Source of the DNA: Streptomyces albicerus
GTDB taxonomy: Bacteria; Actinomycetota; Actinomycetes; Streptomycetales; Streptomycetaceae
NCBI RefSeq assembly: GCF_008905045.1
Contig: NZ_VWMY01000034.1
Coordinates: 69,722-133,721, forward strand
DNA length: 64,000 nucleotides
Direction: 5' to 3'
Both the position numbers and the translations under genes were made by a program. This document shows, piece after piece, positions 24,849 to 34,082 of the stretch; positions within the stretch are counted from its first letter, which is position 1, and each line of letters opens with the position of its first letter. The notes under the pieces were generated by a model that saw nothing but the letters and a program-made list of their open reading frames with translations, searched no databases and had not been told where the DNA came from.

Positions 24849-27377
24849 TCAGTCGGTGGGAGTCGTGGGCGGTGGGGCAGGCGTGTATTGGGTGAGGAGC
24901 AGCGCGATGTCGTCGGTGCGGTCCGCCGCGTGGCGGGCGCTGTGCAGGAGGGTGTCGGCGAGGTCGTCGAGGGAGTCGGCGGGGGTGTGGGCCAGTTGGG
25001 TGCGCAGCCGGTCGATGCCGACGGTGATGTCGGTGTCGCGGGTCTCGACCAGTCCGTCGGTGTAGAGGACGAGGAGGCAGCCGGGCGTCAGGGTCAGTCG
25101 GGTTTGCGGGTAGTGGGCGGGGCGCTCGATGCCCAGGAGCGGGCCGCCGGGCAGCTCCAGGATTTCGGTGTTCCCGTCGGGGTGGTGCAGCAGGGGCGGG
25201 CAGTGGCCGGCGCGGACTGCGTGCGCGACGCCTGTGGCGGGGTCGAGCAGGAGGTAGCAGCAGCTGGCGAGCTGGCCGGGGCCGAGGTCGAGGAGCAGGC
25301 GGTTGGTGCGGGCGATCACCTCGCCGGGCTCGTGGCCGGCGGTGGCGAAGGCGCGTACCGCGCTGCGCAGTTGGCCCATGGTGGCCGCGGCGGCGACGTT
25401 GTGGCCCTCGACGTCGCCGACGACCAGCGCGATGCCGTGGTCGGTGGGGATCGCGTCGTACCAGTCGCCGCCGATGTCCATCCCGCGGGTGGCGGGCAGG
25501 TACCGGCCGGCGATCCGGATGCCCGGCAGCGTGGGCAGTTCGTGCGGGAGCAGCGCGTGCTGCAGCCCGTGGGCGAGGGTGCTCTTGGCGTCATAGAGCC
25601 GGGCGCGTCCCAGTGCCTGGGCGATCAGGCCGCTCAGCGCGGTCAGCAGACTGCGTTCCTCGCCCGGGAAGGGGTGCGCCTCGTCGAAGCCGAGGACCAA
25701 GGCTCCCACGGGGCGGCCGGCGGCGATCAGCGGCAGGAACACCAGGGAGCTGGAGGCGGGCTCGAGCTCGGGGTAGGCGCGCGCGAAGTCTTCTGGGGTC
25801 TCGATGAACAGCGGGACCCCACCGGCCAGCGCCCCGGCGACGGGCCCCCAGGTGTGCTGCAGCGGCGTGCCCTCGAACCGGTCCAGGAAGCTCTCCCGGT
25901 AGCCGCGCTGGCACAGCAGACGCATGCGCCGCTCCCGCACCACGTAGATCGCCACACGGTGTCCGCCGAAGGCGGGCAGCAGCTGGTCGGCGACCACCTC
26001 GCACACCTCGCGCGCGGTGATGGCCTCGGTCAGCGCGCTGCTCAGCTCCAGGACCCGGTACAAGGCGCCCGGGCGTGGCGGCGCGGGCATCGCGGCGGCC
26101 GGGGCAGGCACGGCCACCTCCGGGTCAGATGCCGCGGGCTCGGCTCCGGCCGAGACTGGGTCCTGGGCGGGGGCCACCCACCCGGTCAGGCCCTGCGCGT
26201 CCGGGCGTAGAGAAAACATCAGCCACTGATCCGGGCCTCGGGCGAGGAAGGAGACGGGCTGCTGGGAGACCCGCGCGGCCCGGAAACGGTCCTCGAAGGC
26301 GGGATCGGCCAGACCCGGCAGCACCTCCCAGGGGCGGCGGCCCACGAGGTCGCCGCGCCGCACGTGGGCCAGCTGCACGAGGCGGTGGTTGGCGTAGGTG
26401 ATCCGCCCCTCCCGGTCGAGCGCGAAGAACCCGTCCGCCAGCCGTTCCAGCGCCGCGACCGCGGCCATCCCGGTCCCCAGATCGAGGACCCCGCCCACCA
26501 CGTGCGACCGCGCCTGCTGACCGTCGCCGGTGTCGGGGATCCGGCCCCACAGTTCGATGGTGCGGTGGCCGCCGCCGGTCTCCGGGATGCGCAGGCACTG
26601 GGCCAGGACATGGCCGTCGCGGATCGCGGCGCGGGCGGCGGCCCGGAAGGCGGGGCGGTCCGCCGGGTGCACCCGGGCCGCCAGCGTGGCCGCCCGCCCG
26701 TCGTACTCGTCCGGGGTCAGCCCGAAGGCCGAGCAGACCGTGGCATCCGCGGCGAGCGCCCCGGTGCCCACATCCCAGTCGAACAGGCCCACCCGCACCG
26801 CCGAGGCGGCCGGGATCGCGACCTCCACCGGTTCACGCCCCAGGTCGCCCGCCGCGTCGGCGCCGTGCGCACGCAGCCGGGCCAACGAGACGCCGAGGCG
26901 GCCGGCCGTGGTGCGCAGATGCCGCCGCTGCGCCTTGGACAGCCCCTGCCCACCCGGCCGGGCCGCCCACACCACCGCAATGACGCCCATGGTCTCCTGC
27001 CCCGCCGTGACCGGCGCGGAGGCCGACCCGAACGGGTAAGGCAACGCCGCCGCGAGCTGCGGAAACCGCCGGACGGTCTCCTCGGCGTCGGCCAGATGGA
27101 CCGTCCGGCCGGTACGGAACGCCTCCGCCACGGGAATGGCACTGCTGGCCGGGATCCGCCGCCAGCCGCCGAGCAGCGAGGGCGGCATCCCCGCCGCCGC
27201 GGCCAACACCAGCGTGCTGCCGTCATCGGAGGCCAGGAACACGCTCCCGGCATGCGCCCCGGTCATCTCGACGGCCTTCAGCACCGCGTCGACCAGCGCG
27301 TCGTCACGCTCCGCCGCCCTTTCGGCGCTCGTCGTACCGAAGGGGTGCGCACCCAACCTGCTGCCGGTGGACGTCAT
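24849..27377 (-). CDS. PAS/GAF-regulated SpoIIE (PP2C-type) phosphatase
   Basis: An 842-residue cytosolic multidomain protein. An N-terminal GAF domain (about 25-180) is followed by two PAS-like segments (about 205-310 with FDWDVGTG..VHPADRP, and about 320-420 with FALDREGRITYANHRLVQL), a second GAF (about 460-620) and the SpoIIE phosphatase (about 635-835). Metal-binding motifs of the phosphatase are GMDIGGDWYDAI, VVGDVEGHNVAAA, and TDGLVETRD with TDDIALLL near the end. Such enzymes dephosphorylate STAS anti-anti-sigma factors and so release sigma factors in response to light, redox or other cues. No HATPase domain is present, unlike the second SpoIIE protein of this window. Start at 27377 is chosen by homology; its ribosome binding site is weak. 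Confidence 0.88.
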   Translation of the reverse strand: MTSTGSRLGAHPFGTTSAERAAERDDALVDAVLKAVEMTGAHAGSVFLASDDGSTLVLAAAAGMPPSLLGGWRRIPASSAIPVAEAFRTGRTVHLADAEETVRRFPQLAAALPYPFGSASAPVTAGQETMGVIAVVWAARPGGQGLSKAQRRHLRTTAGRLGVSLARLRAHGADAAGDLGREPVEVAIPAASAVRVGLFDWDVGTGALAADATVCSAFGLTPDEYDGRAATLAARVHPADRPAFRAAARAAIRDGHVLAQCLRIPETGGGHRTIELWGRIPDTGDGQQARSHVVGGVLDLGTGMAAVAALERLADGFFALDREGRITYANHRLVQLAHVRRGDLVGRRPWEVLPGLADPAFEDRFRAARVSQQPVSFLARGPDQWLMFSLRPDAQGLTGWVAPAQDPVSAGAEPAASDPEVAVPAPAAAMPAPPRPGALYRVLELSSALTEAITAREVCEVVADQLLPAFGGHRVAIYVVRERRMRLLCQRGYRESFLDRFEGTPLQHTWGPVAGALAGGVPLFIETPEDFARAYPELEPASSSLVFLPLIAAGRPVGALVLGFDEAHPFPGEERSLLTALSGLIAQALGRARLYDAKSTLAHGLQHALLPHELPTLPGIRIAGRYLPATRGMDIGGDWYDAIPTDHGIALVVGDVEGHNVAAAATMGQLRSAVRAFATAGHEPGEVIARTNRLLLDLGPGQLASCCYLLLDPATGVAHAVRAGHCPPLLHHPDGNTEILELPGGPLLGIERPAHYPQTRLTLTPGCLLVLYTDGLVETRDTDITVGIDRLRTQLAHTPADSLDDLADTLLHSARHAADRTDDIALLLTQYTPAPPPTTPTD

Positions 27378-27552
27378 ACTGACCCCGATCACTGCACTGG
27401 TGGCGCGACATATGGATCTGAGGCGTCTGTCCAATTCTCGTACGGAATGGGCCGGGGTGAAACCCCAGCGGGCCTCCACCCAGCGGCGCGGAACGACACC
27501 ATGGCCGCGCGTGGCCGCGAGGCTGAACCGCCAGAGCCCGGGCGCTGTCCGG

Positions 27553-27582
27553 CAGGTCCCCGCCGGTGCCGGCGGGGACCTG
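27553..27582 (-). terminator. Perfect hairpin terminator after the binding-protein gene
   Basis: CAGGTCCCCGCCGG and CCGGCGGGGACCTG are exact inverse copies separated by TG, a 14-bp stem. It lies 4 bp beyond the stop of the gene at 27586-29142 on the minus strand. Confidence 0.8.
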
Positions 27583-27585
27583 GGA

Positions 27586-29142
27586 TCAGTCGGCGCTCGC
27601 TGTGCAGTCCTTCGCCGGTGGCTTGCCATTTCTGGGCCAGGCGTGGCCCACGAAGTCGACGGTCCTGGTCCGGGGGTCGAGCTGGACGACCGCCACGAGC
27701 TTGTCGTACGGGTTGCCGTGGTTGTCGAGACAGATCCAACCGCTGGCGCCCTCCACCTTGTTGACTCCGTGCAGCCGCAGCCAGGCGTTGCGCACCTGTT
27801 CCAGGCTGGGGATGCCCGAGCCGGTGCCGGAGTTGTTGCGGACAGCAGTGATCGCCGTCCACGCGGCGTCGTAGGTCGTGACGGTCCGCGAATCGGTGAG
27901 ATCCACCCTGCCGATCGGGCCCACGGGCTTGCCTGCGGCCTCGTCGGCGAGCTCGCTGAGCGTGCGGTACGCCGACGCCGAGCCGCCGGTCGCAGGGGCG
28001 TGCGGGCCTGTCCAGGCGTCCGGGTGGGCGACGGAGGCGTACTGGACGGTCACGCCGCTTGTGAGTGCCTTCCAGTGGAGCTTGGTGTCGGAGGCGAGAG
28101 TGGAGGCCGCATAGCCGGTGACGACCCGGTACTTCTTCTGGACGCAGGGACGTGCCCCCAGTGCGTTGACGAACTGCCGCAGCTGGACGGGGCGACCGGC
28201 GAAGTAGACGGTGTCGGCCGGCGAGATACAGAGGGTGTTGACCATCTGGTGGAAGTCATTTGAGGTGTGGCCCTCCTGGCTGAAGTCCCTCGGAGAGCGG
28301 TACTGCTCCGGCGCGCGGGGGGCGTCCTTGGCCAACTCGTGGAAGGCGTTCTTGAGGCTGGTGGTGTAGATGTCGTCCTCGCGGGTGTCCTCAACGACCT
28401 GGGTGCGTTTCGGGTCGATGTCCTTGGTGAGAAACGACTGCAGCGCGGACGCCTGGTCCGTCGTGGTGGGCAGGACACGGACGAACCCCCGGTAGGCGTC
28501 CGGACGGTGTGCGCTGTTGCCGATGTCATCGGCTGTCACCGCGCCACCGACGACAGGAATGTGCTTGACGTTGGTCAGGTAGCCGATGGCCTTCTCGGTG
28601 CGGTCCACGCTGACGTTGAAGCCGACGACCGCCCGCAGATTCTCCAGCGAGGCGGTCCTACGGGCGAGTTGGTCGGAGACCTCCCTCCAGTGGCGGTGGT
28701 CGCGTCCGGGATTGGCGAGCAGCAGACGGATCTTGGGGGTCTGGTCGTTGGAGCGGTGGTTGGCGCGGTACTGGGCGAGATACATGCCCTGGACCTCGGT
28801 GAGAATCTTCCGGCGTTCGAAGGGCGCGTCGGCCGCCATCGGGATCATGATCGCGACGGAGACATGGCGCTGGTGGACGACACTGTCGTTCTCGACCTTG
28901 ATCCGCGCGCTGACCTCGTCGAGGCCGTCGTCGAAGCTGTACGCGCCGTCGGTCACGCCAACACACTCCGAGTCGTCCTCGTGTCGGCTGATGCCCTCTG
29001 CGCAGCTCAGGTCGGGCTGGAGCGCGTCATGCAGCCTCCAGCCGCCCGTCGCGAGCACCGCCGCCACGACCGCGAGGGCCACTGCTCTCGTGGGCGGGGT
29101 CATCGCTGCGATCAGGTATGTGATGCGCTGCTTCATTCTCAT
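27586..29142 (-). CDS. Membrane-anchored type-1 periplasmic-binding-fold protein
   Basis: A 518-residue protein with one N-terminal hydrophobic segment (TRAVALAVVAAVLATGGW, about 19-36) and a large outer domain. That domain resembles type-1 ABC/receptor ligand-binding proteins: VSVAIMIPMA at its start, IRLLLANPGRDHRHW, LRAVVGFNVS, HIPVVGGAVTADDI, and a second lobe with TQVVEDTREDDIYTTSLKNAF and DTVYFAGRPVQLRQFVNAL. There is no lipobox, so it stays tethered by its helix. No ABC permease is nearby. Its ATG (29140-29142) overlaps the ancestral stop of the upstream NTPase frame (TGATG), so the two genes form a coupled pair. It may sense an extracellular ligand for the NTPase; that is inference. 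Confidence 0.72.
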   Translation of the reverse strand: MRMKQRITYLIAAMTPPTRAVALAVVAAVLATGGWRLHDALQPDLSCAEGISRHEDDSECVGVTDGAYSFDDGLDEVSARIKVENDSVVHQRHVSVAIMIPMAADAPFERRKILTEVQGMYLAQYRANHRSNDQTPKIRLLLANPGRDHRHWREVSDQLARRTASLENLRAVVGFNVSVDRTEKAIGYLTNVKHIPVVGGAVTADDIGNSAHRPDAYRGFVRVLPTTTDQASALQSFLTKDIDPKRTQVVEDTREDDIYTTSLKNAFHELAKDAPRAPEQYRSPRDFSQEGHTSNDFHQMVNTLCISPADTVYFAGRPVQLRQFVNALGARPCVQKKYRVVTGYAASTLASDTKLHWKALTSGVTVQYASVAHPDAWTGPHAPATGGSASAYRTLSELADEAAGKPVGPIGRVDLTDSRTVTTYDAAWTAITAVRNNSGTGSGIPSLEQVRNAWLRLHGVNKVEGASGWICLDNHGNPYDKLVAVVQLDPRTRTVDFVGHAWPRNGKPPAKDCTASAD

Positions 29143-29191
29143 CAGCCACGCCCCTCCGGCACCCGCAGGTGGGGCGCACGTACGTGATTTC

Positions 29192-31123
29192 TCAGCTGCT
29201 CGGGCCAGTCCTGCGAGGCGAGGCGGTACGGGGTGTCCTCCTCGGACCGCATGGCCCGGTGCAGGTTCTCCAGGTCCGCGCCGATCGACCTGAGTTACTT
29301 GTCGGGCGGCTCGCAGCACAGAGGAGCCGACAGTTTCCACACGTTCTCGACCAGCTGTCTGATCGAGCAGTGCACGTCGTCGGGTCTGCCGTCACCGGGG
29401 CAGGCCGGGCATGGTGCCGGGCCGTGTCCGGCCAAGGCGCGAGTTCCTCGCGCAGCCTCGGGGCGGAGCAGAGCAGGTTGACGGAGGCGAGCCACTGCTC
29501 TGGCGGCGTGTCCGCGAAGCGGCGGTGCATCGCCTGTGCCACGGGCTTGAGACGGCCCAGCGCGAGGGTGTGGAGGAGATAGCCGTCGGTGTGCCCGGGC
29601 GCGTACTCCTCCAGATGGTTCGGGTTGTGGCTGCCCCGAAGGTTGAGGTGGATGTCTGACCAGCGCGGGTCGTCTGCCAGCAGGTTCAGGAGCAGGTCCC
29701 GCAGGGCCGGGTCGCCCGTGAGCTGTGCCGCGGCCAGATGGTCCACGGCCTGCTCCATCTCTGCCGCGGCGTCGTCCGGGTGGAAGACGCCCCACAGCCG
29801 CGTGGCTGCCGCCCGGTCACCGGCCGCCGCCCAGAACATCAGCCGGTCGTGCAGGTGCGGATCCGGCAACAGGCCTGCCAGCAGCCGCGGCGCGGCGGCG
29901 TCGAGCAGGCTTCTGCCGTCGGCGTGCTCGCCGCTGCTTCGCCTCAGCCGCACGGCCTCGTCGGCGAGGACGACGGCGCTGCCGGTGCGCCCGCCGCTGA
30001 AGCGCCTGATGAGGACAGGCAGGGTCTTCGGATAGTCCGGTGCCACGTTGAGCATGCACTGCACATCCGAGCCCGTGACCTCCGGGATACCCAGTCGCAC
30101 CCGAGGCCCCTGCAGCGGCAGCTGCCGGGCGTAGTCACGCAGAGAAGCGTGGTCTGGGCCGCGGCCCAGACAGGCGGCGATGACCGCCGGCCGCTCCGTG
30201 CCACCGGCGCCCGCGCCGTACGCGGAGCACAGCAGCTCCCAGAAGCGTTTCCCGGACGCCGCGTGGACGTTGTCGAACAGCAACAGCGGCCGGGGCGCGT
30301 TGCACCACGTCTTCACGGGGTCGTAGTGCTGAGCGATGTCATCGAGAAAGGCGGCGATCAGCCGGCCCTCGGCCTCCTGCCGACTGGCTCCGTCCCGCCT
30401 GAAGTCCCACACGGAGTCCAACAGCCGTTGCAGTCCGTTCCCGCGAAAGGACGACAGATGATCTCTCCACCAGCGGAGAGCCCCCCTGTCGGGGCGCGTG
30501 AGCAGCTCGTCACGCGCGGTCTGCAGCGTTCCCGCGATGATGGCGTCGATCCCCGGGAGGCCGGGCGAGAGGGCTCCCAGATTGCTGATCACCGCGTCGA
30601 TCCACTGGCGCACCAGGTTGCGCAACCGCCTCGGGTCGGGGTGGTCCTGGGAGATCTGCTGCCGCAGCTTCTCCTGCGCCTGCCACAGCTCCGGCGGACT
30701 GAGACCGTCGCCGTCCGGGCGCCAGGCGGTCACGACAAGGAGACCCAGGTGGAGCCGCGGGAACTTCACCGCCCGTTGGAACCTACCGGCCTTCAGGCCC
30801 AGCTTGTGGGAGAGCAGATACAGCAGGTTGCTCACCGGCGAGGCGTTCGGCGTCTCCTGCGCGTGGACACCTTCAGCAAGGCCCGGCTCCCCGTATCTGC
30901 TGTCCGCGAAGTCGGCCCGGGCCACAGGAGCCAGATCCTTGTACGACTCGAAGAGCGCATCGAGCAGGGCGCTCTTGCCGGTGTCCCGCCCCCCGATCAC
31001 TTCCACCGCCGGGTTGCCCTCGCGGCAGGCGACGGCACGGACATCGCCGTTGCGCTCGCGGCCGACCAACTCCGGTACGAGACCGTCGAGCAGGGCATCG
31101 AGGCCGTACAGACGCCGCTCCAT
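29192..31123 (-). CDS. Large P-loop NTPase with damaged 3' end
   Basis: A 643-residue protein as read. Walker A is VIGGRDTGKSALLDAL near residue 47 and a Walker B-like strand is RPLLLFDNVHAA near 280; the rest is helical and unlike known enzymes, reminiscent of AAA or STAND-type signalling NTPases. The ATG at 31123 follows GGGGGA by 6 nt. The C terminus beyond ~29440 looks out of frame (Ser/Thr/Arg/Cys-rich). A neighbouring frame there reads CSIRQLVENVWKLSAPLC, has a TAA at 29295-29297, and then reads LRSIGADLENLHRAMRSEE to a TGA overlapping the next gene's ATG at 29142. This suggests one frameshift plus one nonsense codon in the ancestral gene. Function is unknown. Confidence 0.6.
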   Translation of the reverse strand: MERRLYGLDALLDGLVPELVGRERNGDVRAVACREGNPAVEVIGGRDTGKSALLDALFESYKDLAPVARADFADSRYGEPGLAEGVHAQETPNASPVSNLLYLLSHKLGLKAGRFQRAVKFPRLHLGLLVVTAWRPDGDGLSPPELWQAQEKLRQQISQDHPDPRRLRNLVRQWIDAVISNLGALSPGLPGIDAIIAGTLQTARDELLTRPDRGALRWWRDHLSSFRGNGLQRLLDSVWDFRRDGASRQEAEGRLIAAFLDDIAQHYDPVKTWCNAPRPLLLFDNVHAASGKRFWELLCSAYGAGAGGTERPAVIAACLGRGPDHASLRDYARQLPLQGPRVRLGIPEVTGSDVQCMLNVAPDYPKTLPVLIRRFSGGRTGSAVVLADEAVRLRRSSGEHADGRSLLDAAAPRLLAGLLPDPHLHDRLMFWAAAGDRAAATRLWGVFHPDDAAAEMEQAVDHLAAAQLTGDPALRDLLLNLLADDPRWSDIHLNLRGSHNPNHLEEYAPGHTDGYLLHTLALGRLKPVAQAMHRRFADTPPEQWLASVNLLCSAPRLREELAPWPDTARHHARPAPVTADPTTCTARSDSWSRTCGNCRLLCAASRPTSNSGRSARTWRTCTGPCGPRRTPRTASPRRTGPSS

Positions 31124-31534
31124 GAGAATCCCCCACATTCACTGCCGTCGGACAGCAGCCGGCGTTGATCACTTTTCCGTCGATCAACTGCCTTCGCGCG
31201 GACGGAACTTACTCGAAGCCCTCCGCGCCGAGAGTCGTTCCGGGAGAGAGCCCCCCGATGGTGGCAACCCGCCCTAGCCTCCGGGCATCGTCGCCTTGAC
31301 GCCGCGGGTGCGCGCGGTTGACGGGACCCTGGGGTTGTCGCTGCTGCCAGGCAATGCGGAATGGTGCCGGGTCCGCGGCGTGGACGACTGCGGCGAGATT
31401 GCCGAGGCTCATCGCCTACGCCGACCGGACGAGCGGCAAGCGCAGGTACCCGGAGGCCGTCGCCGGCCTGATGCGCGCGGCGTTGGCCATGCTCGGCGCC
31501 CGACGGCCGCTCATCCGGCGCGTGATCGCCGTCG
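31124..31534. other. Intergenic stretch with possible degraded coding sequence
   Basis: About 410 bp upstream of the NTPase gene. On the plus strand near 31410-31540, the frame reading RLIAYADRTSGKRRYPEAVA then LMRAALAMLGARRPL has coding-like codon use but no good start or continuation. On the minus strand, a short frame ending GGLSPGTTLGAEGFE is similarly orphaned. Neither can be assigned to a family; they may be remnants. Confidence 0.35.
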
Positions 31535-31732
31535 TCAGATCGACTCGTCCGGGGGCTCGTCGGCGGGGAGGGGCAACGCCACGATCCGGTCCACGTCGGT
31601 CTTCTTCACGCCGAACATCCGCAGCACGTTCCGCACGGCCTGGTCCGCCCAAGAGCGCAGCAGCATGTCGACCGGCATCTTCACCTGGGCCGAGGCCGAA
31701 TCCCGCGGCGTAATCGCCGGCACCGACGCCAT
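31535..31732 (-). CDS. Small protein of unknown function (65 aa)
   Basis: Reads MASVPAITPRDSASAQVKM then PVDMLLRSWADQAVRNVLR, ending ALPLPADEPPDESI. Third codon positions are almost all G or C, supporting real coding. GAGG lies 11 nt before the ATG at 31732; in-frame GTG and TTG starts further up are possible. The middle could form an amphipathic helix (LRSWADQAVRNVLRMFGV) followed by a Lys-rich turn. It is not recognised. It lies between the NTPase pair and the glycosidase gene; the downstream gap to 31124 contains possible degraded coding sequence. Confidence 0.42.
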   Translation of the reverse strand: MASVPAITPRDSASAQVKMPVDMLLRSWADQAVRNVLRMFGVKKTDVDRIVALPLPADEPPDESI

Positions 31733-31898
31733 GACCGAACTCACCTCGTCGGCACCGCCCCAATGAGCCACAACTCGCAACTAATTATTCCGGCCTGTTG
31801 ACGAAAAAATCTGGTCGTGCTCATGCTGTGTCAGCGTCACAACGCGCCCATCCCCTGGCGTGGTGCCGGGAGCAAGATCTACGAGAATGGAGGACTAC

Positions 31899-33185
31899 AT
31901 GTTGGAGCCGGGAGAACCGACCGGCGAACGTCCGCCTGACCACCGGGATCCCACCCGTCGGCGACTCTTCGGCCTCGCCGGTGGTGCAGCCCTGCTGCTC
32001 ACGGGGTACGGCACGGTCCAGGCCGTCGGCTCCGACGGCAGCGGTGCCGGAAGCAGCGACGGCGGCGGTTCCAGCGGCAGCAGCGGGGACGAGCCGCATA
32101 CCGCCGCACCGCAGGACGTGCTGGGCGCGAACTTCAACGAGGAGCCGCGCGGCATGACCACCGCGGTGCTGGACGACCTGCGCACGCGGTGGGTGCGCGG
32201 CTTCGTGGCGATGCCGCAGCTGGACTCGGTGGCGGCCCCCGAACAGCCGGCGATCAAGTCGCTGCTGTCGTTCGCTGCCGCCGGCTACTGCACCGTGCTG
32301 TCGCTGAAGTTCCCCTACCAGGACAAGCCCCTGCCGCAGCCGGGCACCAGCGCCATGGACGCCGAACTGGCACGCGTCGACAAGGCGTTGGCTGCCGTGC
32401 TCGGCAAGGTCGACATCCTGACCATCGGCAACGAGCCGTTCCTGGAGACCCGCGCGGAGGACCGCGCCAGTCGCCTGAACCCCTTCTACAAGGCCGTGAC
32501 CGCTCACGTGATCGCCGAGCGCACCAGGCGCTGCGGAAGCGACTGCCGTACCCGCCTGTACATGGGCGCCCTCAACCGCCTGGAGAAACCGGACTGGCGC
32601 ACCCCGGCCGTCGAGGGCTGGCTGGCCCACGTCAAGGACACCCCCGAGCTGGACGGCGTCGACCTCCATCCGCATGTCGCCGCCATCGAGCATGCCAAGG
32701 CGTACACGGACTACGCGCTGCCCCGCATCCGCACCGACCAACGCTTCCTGGCCACCGAGTTCTCGCTGGTGCACTGGTGGAAGGAGCACTGGACCGACCC
32801 GATCCCCGGCGCCTACGCCGACCGCTACGGGGTACCGGCCGGCACCCCGTTCTGGGAGGAGGTGCGCAAGGCGGCCGCGACCCCCTTCGCGCAGGCGCGC
32901 TGGCGCGACCTGCTGCTGAACAGCACCTGGTTCGCCTCTCGCCAGGACTACCTGACCAACCAGGTCAGGCAATTCCGCGACACGGGCCGCCTGGCGGTGG
33001 CCACGTACGGCACGCTCCAGCAGCCCGCCATGATCCGCGACCTCGACCCGGACAAGATGCCGTGGCTGCTCAACAGCCTCTACGCCAACCTCGTGGCCCA
33101 GCGCTCCTCCGACGGCTCACTGGCCCACAATCCAGCCTTCTACGACGACTTCCGCGCCCTCCAGGTCGCTGCCAGAGCGTCCTGA
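31899..33185 (+). CDS. Tat-exported clan GH-A-like glycoside hydrolase
   Basis: A 428-residue exported protein. A twin-arginine signal (DPTRRRLFGLAGGAALLL) is followed by a Gly/Ser-rich linker of about 25 residues and a TIM-barrel catalytic domain. The probable acid/base is Glu179 in ILTIGNEPFLE and the probable nucleophile Glu287 in FLATEFSLVHWW, matching the NEP and strand-7 glutamate pattern of clan GH-A. VDLHPHVAAIEHA lies between them. The ATG at 31899 follows GGAGG by 5 nt and is preferred over ATG codons at 31860 and 31887. The specific family and sugar substrate cannot be assigned by eye. The gene stands alone and converges with the methyltransferase gene. Confidence 0.75.
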   Translation: MLEPGEPTGERPPDHRDPTRRRLFGLAGGAALLLTGYGTVQAVGSDGSGAGSSDGGGSSGSSGDEPHTAAPQDVLGANFNEEPRGMTTAVLDDLRTRWVRGFVAMPQLDSVAAPEQPAIKSLLSFAAAGYCTVLSLKFPYQDKPLPQPGTSAMDAELARVDKALAAVLGKVDILTIGNEPFLETRAEDRASRLNPFYKAVTAHVIAERTRRCGSDCRTRLYMGALNRLEKPDWRTPAVEGWLAHVKDTPELDGVDLHPHVAAIEHAKAYTDYALPRIRTDQRFLATEFSLVHWWKEHWTDPIPGAYADRYGVPAGTPFWEEVRKAAATPFAQARWRDLLLNSTWFASRQDYLTNQVRQFRDTGRLAVATYGTLQQPAMIRDLDPDKMPWLLNSLYANLVAQRSSDGSLAHNPAFYDDFRALQVAARAS

Positions 33186-33275
33186 ACAATGCGGAGCTCC
33201 ATGAACCCCAACCCGCCGAGGCTGGGTGAGGAGTACGAACCTATGGCGGCCGCTCGCCGGTGGCACTTCACTGCG

Positions 33276-34082
33276 TCATGCGGCGTCACGAGGACGGTCG
33301 GTTCTTTCCGCGATCAGCAAGGCATAGCCCAGGACTCCGTCGGCCACAGCGTCCCGGGCCGCGCGAAAGACGGCTGGGGCCGCGGTCAGGTCGACGCCGG
33401 CTGCGGTGAGGCGGGCCGGGGCGGTCAGGCGCAGCAGGTTCAGCCGCGCCTCGATCTGGTCGATCATGCGGCTCATGGCTTGATCGTGGCGTTCGGTACG
33501 GACGACACGTAGTCCTGCGCCGTTCAGGATGTCGGCGTACTCGGCGAGCGGGCGGGCATCCGCGATGCAGGCGATCCGGGCGCCGAGCGTGGAGAGCTCG
33601 GGCGGCAGTCGGTCCGGGACAGCGGTGACGTCGGTGATGCCGATCCGGCCGCCCGGGCGCAGGACGCGGGCGAACTCGGCGGCGGCCCGTGCCTTGTCGG
33701 GGAAGGTGCACAGGGCGCACTCACAGACCACCGCGTCGAACGTCGAGGCAGGACAGGGCAGTTGTTCCGCGTCGCCGGTGACGAACATGGCTCGCTCCGC
33801 CAGCCCCGCCGCCTGCGCCGCTCCTTGGGCGAGGGCGGTGTTGGCGGCGGAGTAGTCCACGCCGTCCACCCGCACCCCGTAGGCGTCGGCGAGCAGGAGG
33901 GCCGTGGTGCCCCGGCCGGAGGCCACATCCAGGACCCGGCCGTCCTTTGCCAGATGGAGGTGGTCGGCGAGGCGGCGGGTCAGGGCGGTGCCGCCGGGGT
34001 GGTAGGAGGCGCCGAGCAGCAGGGCGACGACATCGTTCGCGTAGGCGTCGGCACAGCAGGCCTTGATCTCGTCTGCGTTCAT
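33276..34082 (-). CDS. Class I SAM methyltransferase with paired cysteines (ArsM-like)
   Basis: A 268-residue methyltransferase. The SAM-binding motif is VLDVASGRGTTALLLADAYG, followed by GVDYSAANTALA and FDAVVCECALCTFPDKARAA. It has an N-terminal Cys-Cys (IKACCADAYAND) and two further Cys in CECALC; arsenite methyltransferases use cysteines for As(III), so an arsenic or other thiophilic substrate is possible. The gene overlaps the radical SAM gene by 4 bp, so the two proteins probably act on the same substrate. It is not next to the ars locus at 11-14.7 kb. An alternative is a methyltransferase for a lipid or quinone made with the radical SAM enzyme. Confidence 0.8.
   Translation of the reverse strand: MNADEIKACCADAYANDVVALLLGASYHPGGTALTRRLADHLHLAKDGRVLDVASGRGTTALLLADAYGVRVDGVDYSAANTALAQGAAQAAGLAERAMFVTGDAEQLPCPASTFDAVVCECALCTFPDKARAAAEFARVLRPGGRIGITDVTAVPDRLPPELSTLGARIACIADARPLAEYADILNGAGLRVVRTERHDQAMSRMIDQIEARLNLLRLTAPARLTAAGVDLTAAPAVFRAARDAVADGVLGYALLIAERTDRPRDAA

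Noticed and set aside
27586..31123. Known anti-phage system call for the NTPase/receptor pair
   Set aside because: No nuclease, cyclase, TIR or other effector domain is visible, so only a signalling pair of unknown role is proposed.
29738..31168. Plus-strand 476-codon frame opposite the NTPase
   Set aside because: No recognisable domain; the opposite strand has a clear Walker A motif and ribosome binding site.
33276..34082. Assigning the methyltransferase to the ars locus as ArsM
   Set aside because: It is about 19 kb away, co-transcribed with a radical SAM gene, and its cysteine pattern alone does not prove arsenic methylation.
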